Source: Desulfobacteraceae bacterium (GTDB lineage Bacteria > Desulfobacterota > DSM-4660 > Desulfatiglandales > Desulfatiglandaceae). From it: a DNA stretch of 36,856 nt. A model generated the notes under the pieces. The model ran no database searches. It had not been told where the DNA came from and was given only the letters and a program-made list of their open reading frames with translations. Both the position numbers and the translations under genes were made by a program. Position 1 is the stretch's first letter; every line of letters begins with the position of its first letter. The stretch lies in assembly GCA_030642205.1 (NCBI GenBank), contig DAOWOF010000003.1, positions 1-36,856 of the forward strand, written 5' to 3'. This document shows positions 8,568 to 17,420 of the stretch, one piece after another.

Positions 8568-8805
8568 TCAGGGCAGAAATTCGTTTAAAAGGACCTATCA
8601 TCGAAGGAAAGTATGTAAATTTTGTGCGGACAGCAGTCTTGTAATTGATTATAAGGAGGTCAAAACCCTGCTATATTTTACTACTGAAAGGGGCAAAATT
8701 ACCCCCTGCAGGATATCAGGGACTTGCGCCAAGCATCAACGCCGATTGGCCCAAGCTATTAAAAGGGCAAGAAAAATGGCCTTATTACCTTATACCAATG
8801 TCTAA
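8557..8805 (+). CDS. rpsR: 30S ribosomal protein S18, four-cysteine (zinc-ribbon type)
   Basis: This 82-aa protein is S18, recognised by [34 protein letters not shown] and the end ALLPYTNV. It carries CKFC (residues 20-23) and two further cysteines in PCRISGTC. Four such cysteines are the mark of the C+ S18 form, thought to bind zinc; E. coli S18 lacks the set. The ATG at 8557 lies inside the last codons of rpsF. Zinc binding is inferred from the cysteine pattern. Confidence 0.96.
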   Translation: MAFNQGRNSFKRTYHRRKVCKFCADSSLVIDYKEVKTLLYFTTERGKITPCRISGTCAKHQRRLAQAIKRARKMALLPYTNV

Positions 8806-8877
8806 GAGAAGAAATTACGAAAGGCATGGACAGGTAAGTAATTGAATTTCAAACATTGTGCCTGAGAATAAATTGAT

Positions 8878-9810
8878 ATGTCAAATCTGCTGGGCTGTGT
8901 ATGCTGGGCTATCTTTCTGCTTTTAGCATCCGCATGGACACCTATTTTTGGTCCTTTTTTTAGTTTGCTAACTCCGTTGCCATTTCTATATTATTCGAGC
9001 AAATTTGGTCCTTATCAGGCCATGAAACTGGTTATACTCACCGCTCTTATTATTGCAATCATCGCAAATTTGTTAGGGCAATTACGAATCATTCTTGTTC
9101 TTCTGGAGTTCAGTGCCCTGGGCCTTGTTCTGGCAGAATTTTTCCGGCGAAATATTAGCTTTGGACACACTATTTTAGTGTCTACTATATTTATGCTGCT
9201 GGTAGGTATGGGGGCTCTTTTTTTTGTTGGGCTTAACAGGGATATGAGTATTTCAGAGATGTTAATTCATTATTTTGATAATCATATTCAAGCTACCTTT
9301 AAGACTTACCAGGAGATTGGGATCAATAATGAAAGTGAATTGCAATTAGAATCCTTTAAAAAGAATTTTATAAGTATTATCTCAAAAATTTATCCTTCAC
9401 TGATTATTATTGGAACAGGTTTTACTGTTTGGTTCAATATTGTTATTGCTAAGCCCTTTTTTGGATTAAGGAATCTGGATTATCCGGATTTTGGGCCTTT
9501 AGATCGTTGGAAAGCCCAGGATACACTGGTTTGGGGGGTTATTGCCTCTGGTGTTGTTTTATTTTTATCATCAGGATATTTTAGCTTTATAGCTATCAAT
9601 GCCTTGATAGTAATGATGGTTATATATCTATTTCATGGGATATCTATTGTTTTATTTTATCTGAATAAATACCATATACCATCATGGGTTAGAATTGGAG
9701 TTTATTTGTTAATTATCATTCAACACTTCTTTTTAGCAATTTTAGCCCTTATGGGGCTCTTTGACCAGTGGATGGATTTCAGGAAAATACATAAAAAAAC
9801 AGATAGCTGA
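8878..9810 (+). CDS. DUF2232 (YybS-like) integral membrane protein
   Basis: This 310-aa protein has about eight hydrophobic segments. They include an N-terminal hairpin with ASAWTPIFGPFFSLLTPLPF (about 18-37), segments near 50-95 and 100-120, a soluble loop near 125-170, and further segments near 175-190, 215-255 and 265-295. The proline-rich PLPFLYYSSKFG region, the length and the position between rpsR and rplI fit the DUF2232/YybS family, found at the same place in many Desulfobacterota and as yybS before rplI in Firmicutes. The function is unknown. ATG 8878 is the first start after an in-frame TAA, and no clear ribosome binding site is seen. Confidence 0.8.
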   Translation: MSNLLGCVCWAIFLLLASAWTPIFGPFFSLLTPLPFLYYSSKFGPYQAMKLVILTALIIAIIANLLGQLRIILVLLEFSALGLVLAEFFRRNISFGHTILVSTIFMLLVGMGALFFVGLNRDMSISEMLIHYFDNHIQATFKTYQEIGINNESELQLESFKKNFISIISKIYPSLIIIGTGFTVWFNIVIAKPFFGLRNLDYPDFGPLDRWKAQDTLVWGVIASGVVLFLSSGYFSFIAINALIVMMVIYLFHGISIVLFYLNKYHIPSWVRIGVYLLIIIQHFFLAILALMGLFDQWMDFRKIHKKTDS

Positions 9811-9983
9811 TTTTGAAATGTTTAGAATCAATTTCAAAAATATGCAATTTTGGCCAGGATCAAGGTATTGTGCCATTGATGTTCAGAGCCAGCAAAGAAA
9901 AGCGTCATTTGGGCCTTTTGAGATATAATAAGGCATAATATTAAAAGAATTTAAAAAACCCTCTTAATGGGAGGAACTGTAAT

Positions 9984-10439
9984 ATGGAAATTATTTTATC
10001 TAAGGATGTTGACGAGCTTGGATTCGAAGGGGATATTGTTGATGTTGCCAAAGGCTATGCCAGAAATTACTTAATCCCCAAAGGATTTGCTCTTTTATTA
10101 AACAAACAGAACCTTAAATTGATAGAATCAAAAAGGAAAAAGATTGAACTCAGAAAAATAACTATCAAAGAGGATGCAGAAAAGCTCCAAAAAGAATTTG
10201 GTGAAGTGGAGATAAAATTTATTCATAAAGCAGGGGGGGAAGGAAAGCTCTATGGATCAGTTACCAGTATGGAAATTGCTTCTCAGCTTGCAGATAAAGG
10301 GTTTGTGATTGAAAAAAGAAAAATTATCATGGAAAAGCCGATCAAGACTACAGGCGAATTCAAGGTCTCAATAAAACTCCATCCAGAAATTCTTGCTTCA
10401 ATAAAGGTTATTGTAGTCCCAGAAGAAGAAATTGATTAA
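9984..10439 (+). CDS. rplI: 50S ribosomal protein L9
   Basis: This 151-aa protein binds 23S rRNA domain V near the L1 stalk. The N-terminal domain (VDELGFEGDIVDVAKGYARNYLIPKGFA, in two parts around residues 10-38) is diagnostic. A long charged connecting helix (about 45-75) leads to the C-terminal domain with GGEGKLYGSVTSMEIA. The length is typical. GGGAGG sits about 9 bases before ATG. A TATAAT-like hexamer at 9924-9929 could mark an internal start but has no good -35. Fourth gene of the rpsF block, 54 bases ahead of dnaB. Confidence 0.97.
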   Translation: MEIILSKDVDELGFEGDIVDVAKGYARNYLIPKGFALLLNKQNLKLIESKRKKIELRKITIKEDAEKLQKEFGEVEIKFIHKAGGEGKLYGSVTSMEIASQLADKGFVIEKRKIIMEKPIKTTGEFKVSIKLHPEILASIKVIVVPEEEID

Positions 10440-10493
10440 AAATTAAAATGATTTTAAGATAATATCTGGAGTAAAGCTGTAAATTAATAAAAA

Positions 10494-11861
10494 ATGGATC
10501 GCCTGAAAGAGATAATAAGCCCCAATAATATTAATGTTCCACCCCATAATATAGAAGCCGAGAAAGCTATTTTAGGGGGCATTTTGATTAATAACGATGC
10601 TATTAATCAGACAATGGACATTCTTTCCCCTGATGATTTTTACAAAGAAAGCCATTCGCATCTGTTTGAGGGGATGATTATGCTATATAACGAGAATGAG
10701 CCAATTGACTTGATTACTGTTACACAGATACTTGCTACGAAGAACACCCTGGATAAAAGTGGGGGCAATGATTATATTATTTCTTTAATAGAGTCGGTTA
10801 CTACATCAGCCGGAATTATTTTCCATGCAAAAATAGTGAAGGATCTTTCCATAAGAAGAAGACTGATAAACAAGTGTGCTGTTATTTCAGAATCATGTTT
10901 TCAGAATATGGGAAACACAGAGTTGCTCCTGGAACAGGCTGAACAGTCAATTTACGATCTTGCTGAAGACCAAATAAACCAAGGTTTTGAAAGCCTGAAC
11001 AATGTAATTGTTTCAAGTTTCAAGAAACTTGAGAGCATCTCTGATGCTGATGGAGATGTTACAGGCGTTCCAACTGGTTTTAAAGATTTTGACCGATTAA
11101 CAGCCGGTATGCAGCCATCTGATCTAATAATTATTGCTGGGCGACCCAGTATGGGCAAAACTGCTTTTGCCTTAAATATTACTTATAATGCGGCAAAAAA
11201 GATGCAGAAGGGGGTTGCTGTTTTTTCTTTGGAAATGTCCATGCAGCAATTAGGCATCAGATTGCTGGGCGCTAATTCCGGCATAGATGCCACTAGACTG
11301 AGGACAGGGCGTTTGGGCAACAACGACTGGGGAAGGTTAAGCGCCTCTGCAAGCGAATTGTCTGAATTGCCCATCTTTATTGACGATAGTTCGGGACTTA
11401 GCGTTCTTGAAATGAAGGCCAAATGCAGAAGACTGAAAAAAAGCAATGACCTTGCATTAATCGTTATTGATTATATGCAATTGATTCAAAGTCGATATTC
11501 AGTTGAATCCAGACAGCTTGAGATGTCAGAAATTTCACGAATGTTAAAGGCTTTGGCCAAAGATCTTGATGTGCCTGTGATAGCCCTTTCCCAATTAAAC
11601 CGAAAAGTAGAGGATCGTCCCAATAATAAACCTCAACTATCAGACCTGAGAGAAAGCGGCGCTATAGAGCAGGATGCAGATGTAATTGTCTTTATTTATA
11701 AAGATAAATCTTCTATTATATCAGGAGATGTTGCCTATGAAAATATAATCAACATAGATATAGCCAAACAGAGGAACGGTCCAACTGGTACATTTAAGTT
11801 GACATTTCAAAAAGAGATCACACGTTTTAGGGATTATATAGAAGCAATTCCTTCCATGTAG
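10494..11861 (+). CDS. dnaB: Replicative DNA helicase DnaB
   Basis: This 455-aa hexameric helicase unwinds the fork 5'-3' and contacts primase. The N-terminal domain starts with PPHNIEAEKAILGGIL (about 16-31). The RecA-like domain has Walker A GRPSMGKT (216-223), then VFSLEMS, IVIDYMQLI (Walker B) and PVIALSQLNRKVEDR, and ends with AKQRNGPTGT. No intein interrupts the DnaB motifs. No strong ribosome binding site precedes the ATG, though TGGAG lies farther upstream. The placement after rplI matches the common bacterial order. Confidence 0.97.
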   Translation: MDRLKEIISPNNINVPPHNIEAEKAILGGILINNDAINQTMDILSPDDFYKESHSHLFEGMIMLYNENEPIDLITVTQILATKNTLDKSGGNDYIISLIESVTTSAGIIFHAKIVKDLSIRRRLINKCAVISESCFQNMGNTELLLEQAEQSIYDLAEDQINQGFESLNNVIVSSFKKLESISDADGDVTGVPTGFKDFDRLTAGMQPSDLIIIAGRPSMGKTAFALNITYNAAKKMQKGVAVFSLEMSMQQLGIRLLGANSGIDATRLRTGRLGNNDWGRLSASASELSELPIFIDDSSGLSVLEMKAKCRRLKKSNDLALIVIDYMQLIQSRYSVESRQLEMSEISRMLKALAKDLDVPVIALSQLNRKVEDRPNNKPQLSDLRESGAIEQDADVIVFIYKDKSSIISGDVAYENIINIDIAKQRNGPTGTFKLTFQKEITRFRDYIEAIPSM

Positions 11862-11963
11862 CCAGGCTTTAATTTAAAGCGGGTTATTCTTAAAATTACC
11901 AACCATATTTAGCTATTGCCAAAACCTGAATTTACACTGCTTTAATTATATAAGGGGTAAAAC

Positions 11964-13637
11964 ATCGAAAAGGTTTATGGAAAAATTAGCGGACTTAAGG
12001 CCAGCCAATTAAAAAGACTTCGAAAATTATACCTGCGCACAATATCACCCAATGAGATTATTTCTAATGAACTTGCACGTCAGATAGTTTCTATATCCTA
12101 TGAAATCAAAAGACAAATTGCTCTTACCATAACTCGCAAAGGCAAAATAGCACATGTAATTGTGGGAGATAATAAACAGATTCTGATCCCTGACCTAAGT
12201 TCATATCGTTCAGGGAACAGCCGCTTAAAAGGTCTGCGTTGTATCCATACCCATCTTAATCATGAATCACTTTCTGAAGAAGATCTAAGTGATCTAATCT
12301 TGCTTAGCCTCGATCTGATAATGAGTATTGAAGTTAAAAAGGATGGTATTCCAGGTGTCCTGTATTATGCTAATATCCTGCCAAATAATAAGGCCGGTAA
12401 AGGGTGGGTAATCAATAAAGTCCCGGATACAGGATATTTAAAGGTTGATTTTTTGGCAATGATTCAGGCCATGGAAGATGAACTGTCCAAGGCTAATATG
12501 GGCCTTGCGATAAAAAAAACTGAGCTGGCGATCCTGGTTGGAGTAACCACAGGTCCTCGATGGAAAGAGGAGGAACGGCTGGTTGAACTTGAGAAACTGG
12601 CTATCTCTGATAATATTGAAGTCATTGGAAGAATAGTACAGCGGGTTAAAAAAGTGGATAACCGTTATATGATCCATAAAGGTAAATTACGGGAATTGGT
12701 CATCAAATGCCTGCAAACCGGATCTAATATTCTGATATTCAATAATGAATTGACCCCTACTCAGATAAAAAGCCTTTGTGAATTTACTGAGTTAAAGATT
12801 ATTGACCGTAGTCAACTGATTCTTGATATATTTGCCATGCGGGCCATAACCAGAGAGGGTAAAATTCAGGTAGAATTAGCCCAACTCAAATATTTGTTGC
12901 CCAGGTTGGCTACTAAAAATACCTCTATGTCCAGGCTCACTGGAGGAATTGGCGGCAGAGGGCCTGGGGAAACAAAACTGGAAATTAATAGACGCCGGGT
13001 GCGTGATAGAATTACCAGGCTTAACCGGGAGCTAAACCAAATCAAGGTTCAGAGACATGACCGTAGACGGCTAAGACGACAGAGACAATTACCTGTTATT
13101 TCCATAATAGGTTACACAAATGCAGGGAAATCAACCCTGTTAAATACTCTTACCAATAGTAAGACAGGGGTTAAAGATCGTTTTTTTGAGACACTGGATC
13201 CTAGTAGCAGACGACTTCGTTTTCCAAGGGAAAGAGAAGTTATTATTACAGATACAGTCGGCTTTATCAGGGATCTTCCTCAAGGTTTGATGGATGCATT
13301 TGCAGCAACTCTGGAAGAATTAAATGATGCTGATCTCCTGTTGCATATTGTTGATGCCAGCAATCCACACATGGAAGAACAGATAGGTATAGTAGAAGAT
13401 ATTTTAATTAAGCTTGATTTGAATAGAACTCCAACTCTTTTGGTATTAAACAAGATCGATCGTTTAGATCCTGCAGAGGCCGATATCCTGGCCGAGAAGA
13501 TGGACGGGGTTGGTATTTCAGCCTTAGACCCTGCAAGTTTAGAGAAATTAATGATAAGGATAGAAGCCTTTATCTGGCCCAATTTTCTTATTAAAAAAAG
13601 AGAAGGACTCATAAAGAGTCCCTTTTTTAACAGTTAA
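11964..13637 (+). CDS. hflX: GTPase HflX, probable AUC start codon
   Basis: A ribosome-associated GTPase that in E. coli splits stalled 70S ribosomes under stress. The frame from 12162 (GTG) is open, but homology clearly continues upstream: xEKVYGKISGLKASQLKRL with a following LYLRTISPNEI is the usual N-terminus of deltaproteobacterial HflX. An in-frame TAA lies two codons before ATC 11964, no ATG/GTG/TTG occurs before 12162, and AAGGGG sits 6 bases before that ATC. I therefore place the start at AUC, giving 557 aa. The HflX domain (SRLTGGIGGRGPGETKLE) precedes the G domain: G1 GYTNAGKST (383-391), G3 DTVGF (430-434), G4 NKID (496-499). If ATC is an assembly error for ATG, the start is the same. 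Follows dnaB by about 100 bases. Confidence 0.9.
   Translation: MEKVYGKISGLKASQLKRLRKLYLRTISPNEIISNELARQIVSISYEIKRQIALTITRKGKIAHVIVGDNKQILIPDLSSYRSGNSRLKGLRCIHTHLNHESLSEEDLSDLILLSLDLIMSIEVKKDGIPGVLYYANILPNNKAGKGWVINKVPDTGYLKVDFLAMIQAMEDELSKANMGLAIKKTELAILVGVTTGPRWKEEERLVELEKLAISDNIEVIGRIVQRVKKVDNRYMIHKGKLRELVIKCLQTGSNILIFNNELTPTQIKSLCEFTELKIIDRSQLILDIFAMRAITREGKIQVELAQLKYLLPRLATKNTSMSRLTGGIGGRGPGETKLEINRRRVRDRITRLNRELNQIKVQRHDRRRLRRQRQLPVISIIGYTNAGKSTLLNTLTNSKTGVKDRFFETLDPSSRRLRFPREREVIITDTVGFIRDLPQGLMDAFAATLEELNDADLLLHIVDASNPHMEEQIGIVEDILIKLDLNRTPTLLVLNKIDRLDPAEADILAEKMDGVGISALDPASLEKLMIRIEAFIWPNFLIKKREGLIKSPFFNS
13605..13628 (+). terminator. Intrinsic terminator inside the 3' end of hflX
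   Basis: GGACTC (13605-13610), loop ATAAA, GAGTCC (13616-13621), then C and six T residues (13623-13628). The hairpin and U tract lie within the last codons, so the terminator also encodes the C-terminal residues near IKSPFFNS. It would end the rpsF-hflX transcript. Confidence 0.75.
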
Positions 13638-13726
13638 GGGGCGAGTAAGCCAAAGGCCTGGGATGGAGGGTTGAACCATCTAAATGACGGTGATGACTTT
13701 TTATCTGGTTACCGAAATTGGATAGT

Positions 13727-13759
13727 AAAAAAGTGTAGATTAACCTAAGTCAGGTTAAT
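13727..13759 (-). terminator. Probable terminator of tRNA-Arg
   Basis: On the minus strand ATTAACCT, loop GACTT, AGGTTAAT form an 8-bp stem directly after the tRNA CCA end, followed seven bases later by a run of six T. The short gap before the T run lowers certainty. Confidence 0.5.
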
Positions 13760-13835
13760 GGCGCGCCCGGAGGGATTCGAACCCCCGGCCTGCGGATTAG
13801 AAGTCCGCTGCTCTATCCAGCTGAGCTACAGGCGC
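13759..13835 (-). tRNA. tRNA-Arg (anticodon UCU)
   Basis: A complete 77-nt cloverleaf can be read on the minus strand. The acceptor GCGCCTG pairs with CGGGCGC (one G-U pair), the D-arm is GCTC..GAGC, the anticodon stem is GCGGA/TCCGC with loop CTTCTAA, and the T-arm is GGGGG-TTCGAAT-CCCTC (one G-U pair). Anticodon TCT reads AGA and AGG. The 3' GCCA shows that CCA is encoded in the DNA. It converges on hflX and has its own probable terminator. Confidence 0.95.
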
Positions 13836-14074
13836 ATAGAGAATTACGAGTATAATAAAGTCTTCCTTTGACCTCTTCAAGTAATCTTTATCCGATCCTC
13901 AATCTGAGCGCCAAATGCAACTCTAATCTGATTAAACCATGAAAAACTTACCTGACAGGTCGTAAAGAAAGAACCTGCTAAATGTACAGCTTCAAAGTTT
14001 AATCAGATCAGTGTCATGTGTCTGAAATCAGCATCCTTGAAATAACTGAATAGATATAAAAATAATACCATTGT

Positions 14075-15472
14075 TTAGGCATTCATACAACCATGATTTA
14101 CATTATTTGAAATCGCTTTAAGGTGAATAGCGTTGGTATTCATTAGATCATCATAGCCGCTAAGAGCTTCTTCCAGGAGATCGTTTGTATTCTGTTCCAG
14201 CTGATTCATTATCTGTGCCAGTATAGTAAGGTGCATTAGTCTTTTCTTGGCTTTTTCCTGATTTGGTAAATTGAGAGAAGGGTCACCGAGAACCTGGTTA
14301 ATACGCTTAAGGAGCGTAAAATCAATTTTATCCGTATCAGTATAAATAATATCTGTCCACTCTTGTTTTAAGGATTCAGAAATATTATCATAACTTGCCA
14401 AAATATCAGGATCTTCCCCCAGATAAATGGATTTTTTCAATTGTTCAAGGCCCTGATAAATTTCTTCCTTTTGCTTCACGTTCAGTGATCTATCGAAAAT
14501 TAAAGATTCCCATCTGTTCTCTATCTGCATTCTGATCCAATTTTTAGCCCGTTTAGGTGGAAGGTAGAGGCCTAAGAACATCTTTTGTTTGCGCAACAGA
14601 TCTTTGGCCGATTGATCAGAAGGAGGGGCAATTGTGCTAAGTATTTCATTTAAGGTATCAATAGCATCATGTCTCACTTCTTTCTGGCCAGATCGCTCAA
14701 GAAGAAGATCCTCCCATTGTTTCCGCAGCTCTAAAAGTTCTAGTTTTATCATAGAAAAAACAATACCTGATTTACTAATGGCATTTCGTAGTGTATCAGC
14801 CAGGATATTATAAGAATGCAGTCTATCTTTGGCCAAGCGCTGTGTTTCCTCTATGGATTGGTATCTTAGATGTAAAGAAAATAATTCTGTGCTCAGGGCA
14901 TTGGAGAGATTTTTGATTATCCTTATATCAGAACTGCCAATTTTGATAGTATTTGGTAAAAAATGAATCTTAATGATGGCAACAGTCACATAGTCCCTTC
15001 CATTACAGATAGTTTCATCCAAGGAATTTTTAGGATATTTGAGCGTCTTTCCATTATTGATAAAGAGTTCTTCCTTGCGCAATAATACCGGTTGCATATG
15101 GTAGCAATCTTCAAGACCCTGCCTGCAATTAGGTCCCCCTTGAATGTTATCTTTGGAGCATCCCTCGCTTGTCCAACTCATTTGTTTTTCTACGCACCAG
15201 CTAATGGCCTCATAATCAGGTTTTTTTGCATTGCTATATTCTATCCAAGGCTTGCCTGGAGGCCTGAAATCTGGTTGCTCAGGCAATTTCCAATTAATAT
15301 ATTTCCGATCTTTATCTATAATTCCGGAAGTAATGCGGCTGGCATATAGGTCTGGGGGATTACCAATACGGAAGACTGTTCCTCGGTATGCATTAGGAAG
15401 ACAAAATAAAGTGGTCTCAATAATCTCCTTGCATGCCTTTTCCAATAATATTTCATCAATCTTAATTATCAA
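14075..15472 (-). CDS. Uncharacterised protein with Cys-containing N-terminus and long helical C-terminus
   Basis: I do not recognise this 465-aa protein. It appears soluble, with no signal peptide or membrane segment. The N-terminal 190 residues look like a mixed alpha/beta sensor-like domain with clustered cysteines: WCVEKQM, EGCSKDN, NCRQGLEDCYHMQ. From about residue 190 it is largely helical and charged (LSTELFSLHLRYQSIEETQRLAKDRL in two parts), with a stretch resembling a dimerisation helix (LRNAISKSGIVFSMIKLELLELRKQW). No catalytic HATPase domain is seen. The start is TTG 15472, with GAGG 10 bases upstream. It lies alone between tRNA-Arg and the sirtuin gene. The cysteine cluster could bind metal, heme or a cluster, but this is speculation. 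Confidence 0.7.
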   Translation of the reverse strand: MIIKIDEILLEKACKEIIETTLFCLPNAYRGTVFRIGNPPDLYASRITSGIIDKDRKYINWKLPEQPDFRPPGKPWIEYSNAKKPDYEAISWCVEKQMSWTSEGCSKDNIQGGPNCRQGLEDCYHMQPVLLRKEELFINNGKTLKYPKNSLDETICNGRDYVTVAIIKIHFLPNTIKIGSSDIRIIKNLSNALSTELFSLHLRYQSIEETQRLAKDRLHSYNILADTLRNAISKSGIVFSMIKLELLELRKQWEDLLLERSGQKEVRHDAIDTLNEILSTIAPPSDQSAKDLLRKQKMFLGLYLPPKRAKNWIRMQIENRWESLIFDRSLNVKQKEEIYQGLEQLKKSIYLGEDPDILASYDNISESLKQEWTDIIYTDTDKIDFTLLKRINQVLGDPSLNLPNQEKAKKRLMHLTILAQIMNQLEQNTNDLLEEALSGYDDLMNTNAIHLKAISNNVNHGCMNA

Positions 15473-15838
15473 AACTTTGCTTCCTCTATAATATGATTTA
15501 TAGCCCTTAAATTAGGTATCTGAGACCTTTTTGAAAACGCCCCATTTTGTCCAATTTCAGGCGCCAGTCTCAAGTGTTAAGATTATATTATATTCCTTTA
15601 TATTATTGCTTGGTGATAGTCCATATTTATTAGGGTTTTGTCAATAATAATATTTTAGTGAAAAAATGAAGTAACTGCTCATGATAATTAAATTTCTTTT
15701 AATTACGGAAGGTTATGGTCTTTACGAAAAGAGCAGCCTCTGACATTCACTAAACCTTCCAACGAACTTAATTTTCAGGTTCGTTGTTCATAGGATGCCG
15801 CTTGCGGCATAAATCAGCTTTTTACGAATACATCAATT
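15473..15838. other. Intergenic region with two hairpins and repeat remnants
   Basis: I see no gene. The stretch holds a degenerate piece of the repeat core at 15561-15585 (GCGCCAGTCTCAAG), two perfect inverted repeats at 15760-15786 and 15795-15810, and one TCGTAAAAAG repeat on the minus strand (15818-15827). Confidence 0.5.
15760..15810. repeat. Tandem pair of perfect hairpins downstream of the sirtuin gene
   Basis: CAACGAAC (15760-15767) pairs with GTTCGTTG (15779-15786) across an 11-base loop. ATGCCGC (15795-15801) pairs with GCGGCAT (15804-15810) across two bases. Neither is followed by a good T run, so they may be mRNA 3'-end structures or repeat remnants rather than classical terminators. 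Confidence 0.5.
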
Positions 15839-16591
15839 TCAGATAATTTTATTACCCTTATTTTTAATTAGATTTACAAGGGCAGATATGATTTTACTTG
15901 CACTTCCCTGCAAGAATAGATCGCTTATCCCATCGCTTAAATGGGTCCGTTCCATATTAATCTCAATTATTTTTGCATTATTTCGTTTAGCGATGTCTGG
16001 AATAAGATTGGCAGGTGATACAAGGGCAGATGTACCCACGACCATTAAGCACTGAGCTGAAGAAGCTAATTCAAGAGACCGATTCATGGCTAATGCCGGA
16101 ATCATTTCCCCAAAAAAAACAACATCTGGCTTTAAAACTTGCTGACACTCACAAACTGGAGGAAAAGAACCTCGTTTTTCTTCTGCAGAATAGCTTTTAC
16201 CACACCAGAGGCAAGAGAGGGTGCGGGAATTGCCATGGTATTCAATGACATGACTGGATCCTCCGGCCTGATGAAGATTATCCACATTCTGTGTAATAAT
16301 GCATTCCAGAAAGCCCATTTTTTCTAAGTCACCCATTCCTATATGGGCTGCATTTGGTTTGGCACCCGATACAATTTTGTCCATTGCATGAAGCATTTCC
16401 CATACTTTTAATGGGTCGGCCTTAAAGGCGCTGATAGTAGCAAATTCAGATGGATTATATTTTGACCATAGGCCTCCACTGCTCCTGAAATCAGGAATAC
16501 CGGATTCAGTAGATACGCCTGCTCCTGTCAGGGCTATAGTCATTTTTGAATTAGAGACTATATTAGCAGCCTGCTTCAGTAATTCATCCAT
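15839..16591 (-). CDS. cobB: NAD-dependent protein deacylase, sirtuin (Sir2) family
   Basis: This 250-aa enzyme would remove acyl groups from lysines using NAD+. It shows GAGVSTESGIPDFR (23-36), TQNVDNLHQAG (100-110), the catalytic His119 in EYHG, the zinc site CLWC (127-130) with VCEC (Cys147 and Cys149), and PDVVFFGE. The second half of the zinc site is CxC rather than CxxC, a variant seen in other sirtuins. The ATG at 16591 is the natural start (MDELLKQA). It stands alone between the unknown 465-aa gene and a repeat-rich intergenic region. Confidence 0.92.
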   Translation of the reverse strand: MDELLKQAANIVSNSKMTIALTGAGVSTESGIPDFRSSGGLWSKYNPSEFATISAFKADPLKVWEMLHAMDKIVSGAKPNAAHIGMGDLEKMGFLECIITQNVDNLHQAGGSSHVIEYHGNSRTLSCLWCGKSYSAEEKRGSFPPVCECQQVLKPDVVFFGEMIPALAMNRSLELASSAQCLMVVGTSALVSPANLIPDIAKRNNAKIIEINMERTHLSDGISDLFLQGSASKIISALVNLIKNKGNKII

Positions 16592-17123
16592 AATGGTAGT
16601 CCCTCTAATATAGTCTCTGGAAAATTATCAGATCAATGGTCATGGCTTTATTTTGAAAACCCATTTGATTCTTTTTACCTTTAACAAGATGCTTGTTGAA
16701 CAGCACTTTGCCGGTCATCGAGTGATAGCTGGTGATTGCAGGTATATTTCCAAAAGCAAGAAAAAGGCTCCTCATCTATCCTGACGATGAAGTGATGGGA
16801 TATTTAGCCATAGTTAGTGTCTGAAGGGAAACTATAATTTTTTCGAAGTCTGCACTTATCTGTCAAGGACAAAGACAAAAATTTTAACCGCAGGAATACA
16901 TTTAGGTATTTTGAGGGTTGAAATTTTTATCTGACGCATAGACTGGATAGATAAATGCAGAGTTCGAAAAGACAGTTTTCATTCGGGCACTATAGATATC
17001 CCCATTTGAACTGATACTCTTTTTACCTATATATTATTAGAGATGGTATCAAGTCATGTGAGGAGGACTATAGTTAATAGTAGATCCATTTCAGCTTGAG
17101 TTTCTGTTTCTGGAGAATTACAG
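16592..17123. other. Repeat-rich intergenic region
   Basis: No convincing gene. The right part holds a complete palindromic element (16815-16992). At 16770-16800 the plus strand can be read as LLIYPDDEVMGYLA, which loosely resembles the end of a short frame at 20260-20391 (MYFPSDELTGYVA). That could be a decayed gene piece, but I cannot identify it. Confidence 0.4.
16815..16992. repeat. Palindromic MITE-like element, copy A
   Basis: Ends TAGTGTCTGAA (left) and TTCGGGCACTA (right) are inverted and include TA at each border. Inner arms TTTTTTCGAAGTCTGCACTT and, inverted, TTTTCGAACTCTGCATTT match closely. The centre holds the core AACCGCAGGAATACATT. About 178 bp with no ORF; it would fold as one long hairpin. 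Confidence 0.8.
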
Positions 17124-17312
17124 TTAAATTGGTTCAAAAATAATCTTTCTTTCACTGTTGCTATATAGTTTTATCTTGGCAGTTATAGTTTTTTGTTCAC
17201 CAAAGATGCTCATTAATTTTGCTTCATTACCATCAAGCTCTACCTGATCAACATTTTCCATAACCATTTCTTCAATACCATCTTTCATTATAAATGCATG
17301 TGCTTCACACAT
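17124..17312 (-). CDS. CooT-family small nickel-binding protein
   Basis: This 62-aa protein begins MCEAHAFIMKDG, contains the conserved EEMVMENVDQVE and IFGEQKTITAKIK, and matches the CooT family. Rhodospirillum CooT is a nickel-binding dimer whose Cys2 is a metal ligand, encoded with CO dehydrogenase maturation genes; Cys2 is present here. AAGGAG lies 7 bases before ATG 17312. The gene is 108 bases downstream of a small His-rich gene on the same strand. No CO dehydrogenase or hydrogenase gene is in the window, so the client enzyme is unknown. Confidence 0.8.
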   Translation of the reverse strand: MCEAHAFIMKDGIEEMVMENVDQVELDGNEAKLMSIFGEQKTITAKIKLYSNSERKIIFEPI

Positions 17313-17420
17313 TTTTTTCTCCTTTTACATTCTGCTTATTAAAAAATGAGCATCTTACGGACAACTCCTGATTTATTCTTTAGGGATGGAGAAAAAAACC
17401 ATAGTCATCTGATGGATTGA

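Noticed and set aside
11183-11446. Antisense open frames within dnaB and hflX
   Set aside because: They mirror strongly conserved genes, so they are shadows.
12162-12164. GTG 12162 as the start of hflX
   Set aside because: It would remove 66 residues that match the family N-terminus in the same frame, and no ribosome binding site precedes it.
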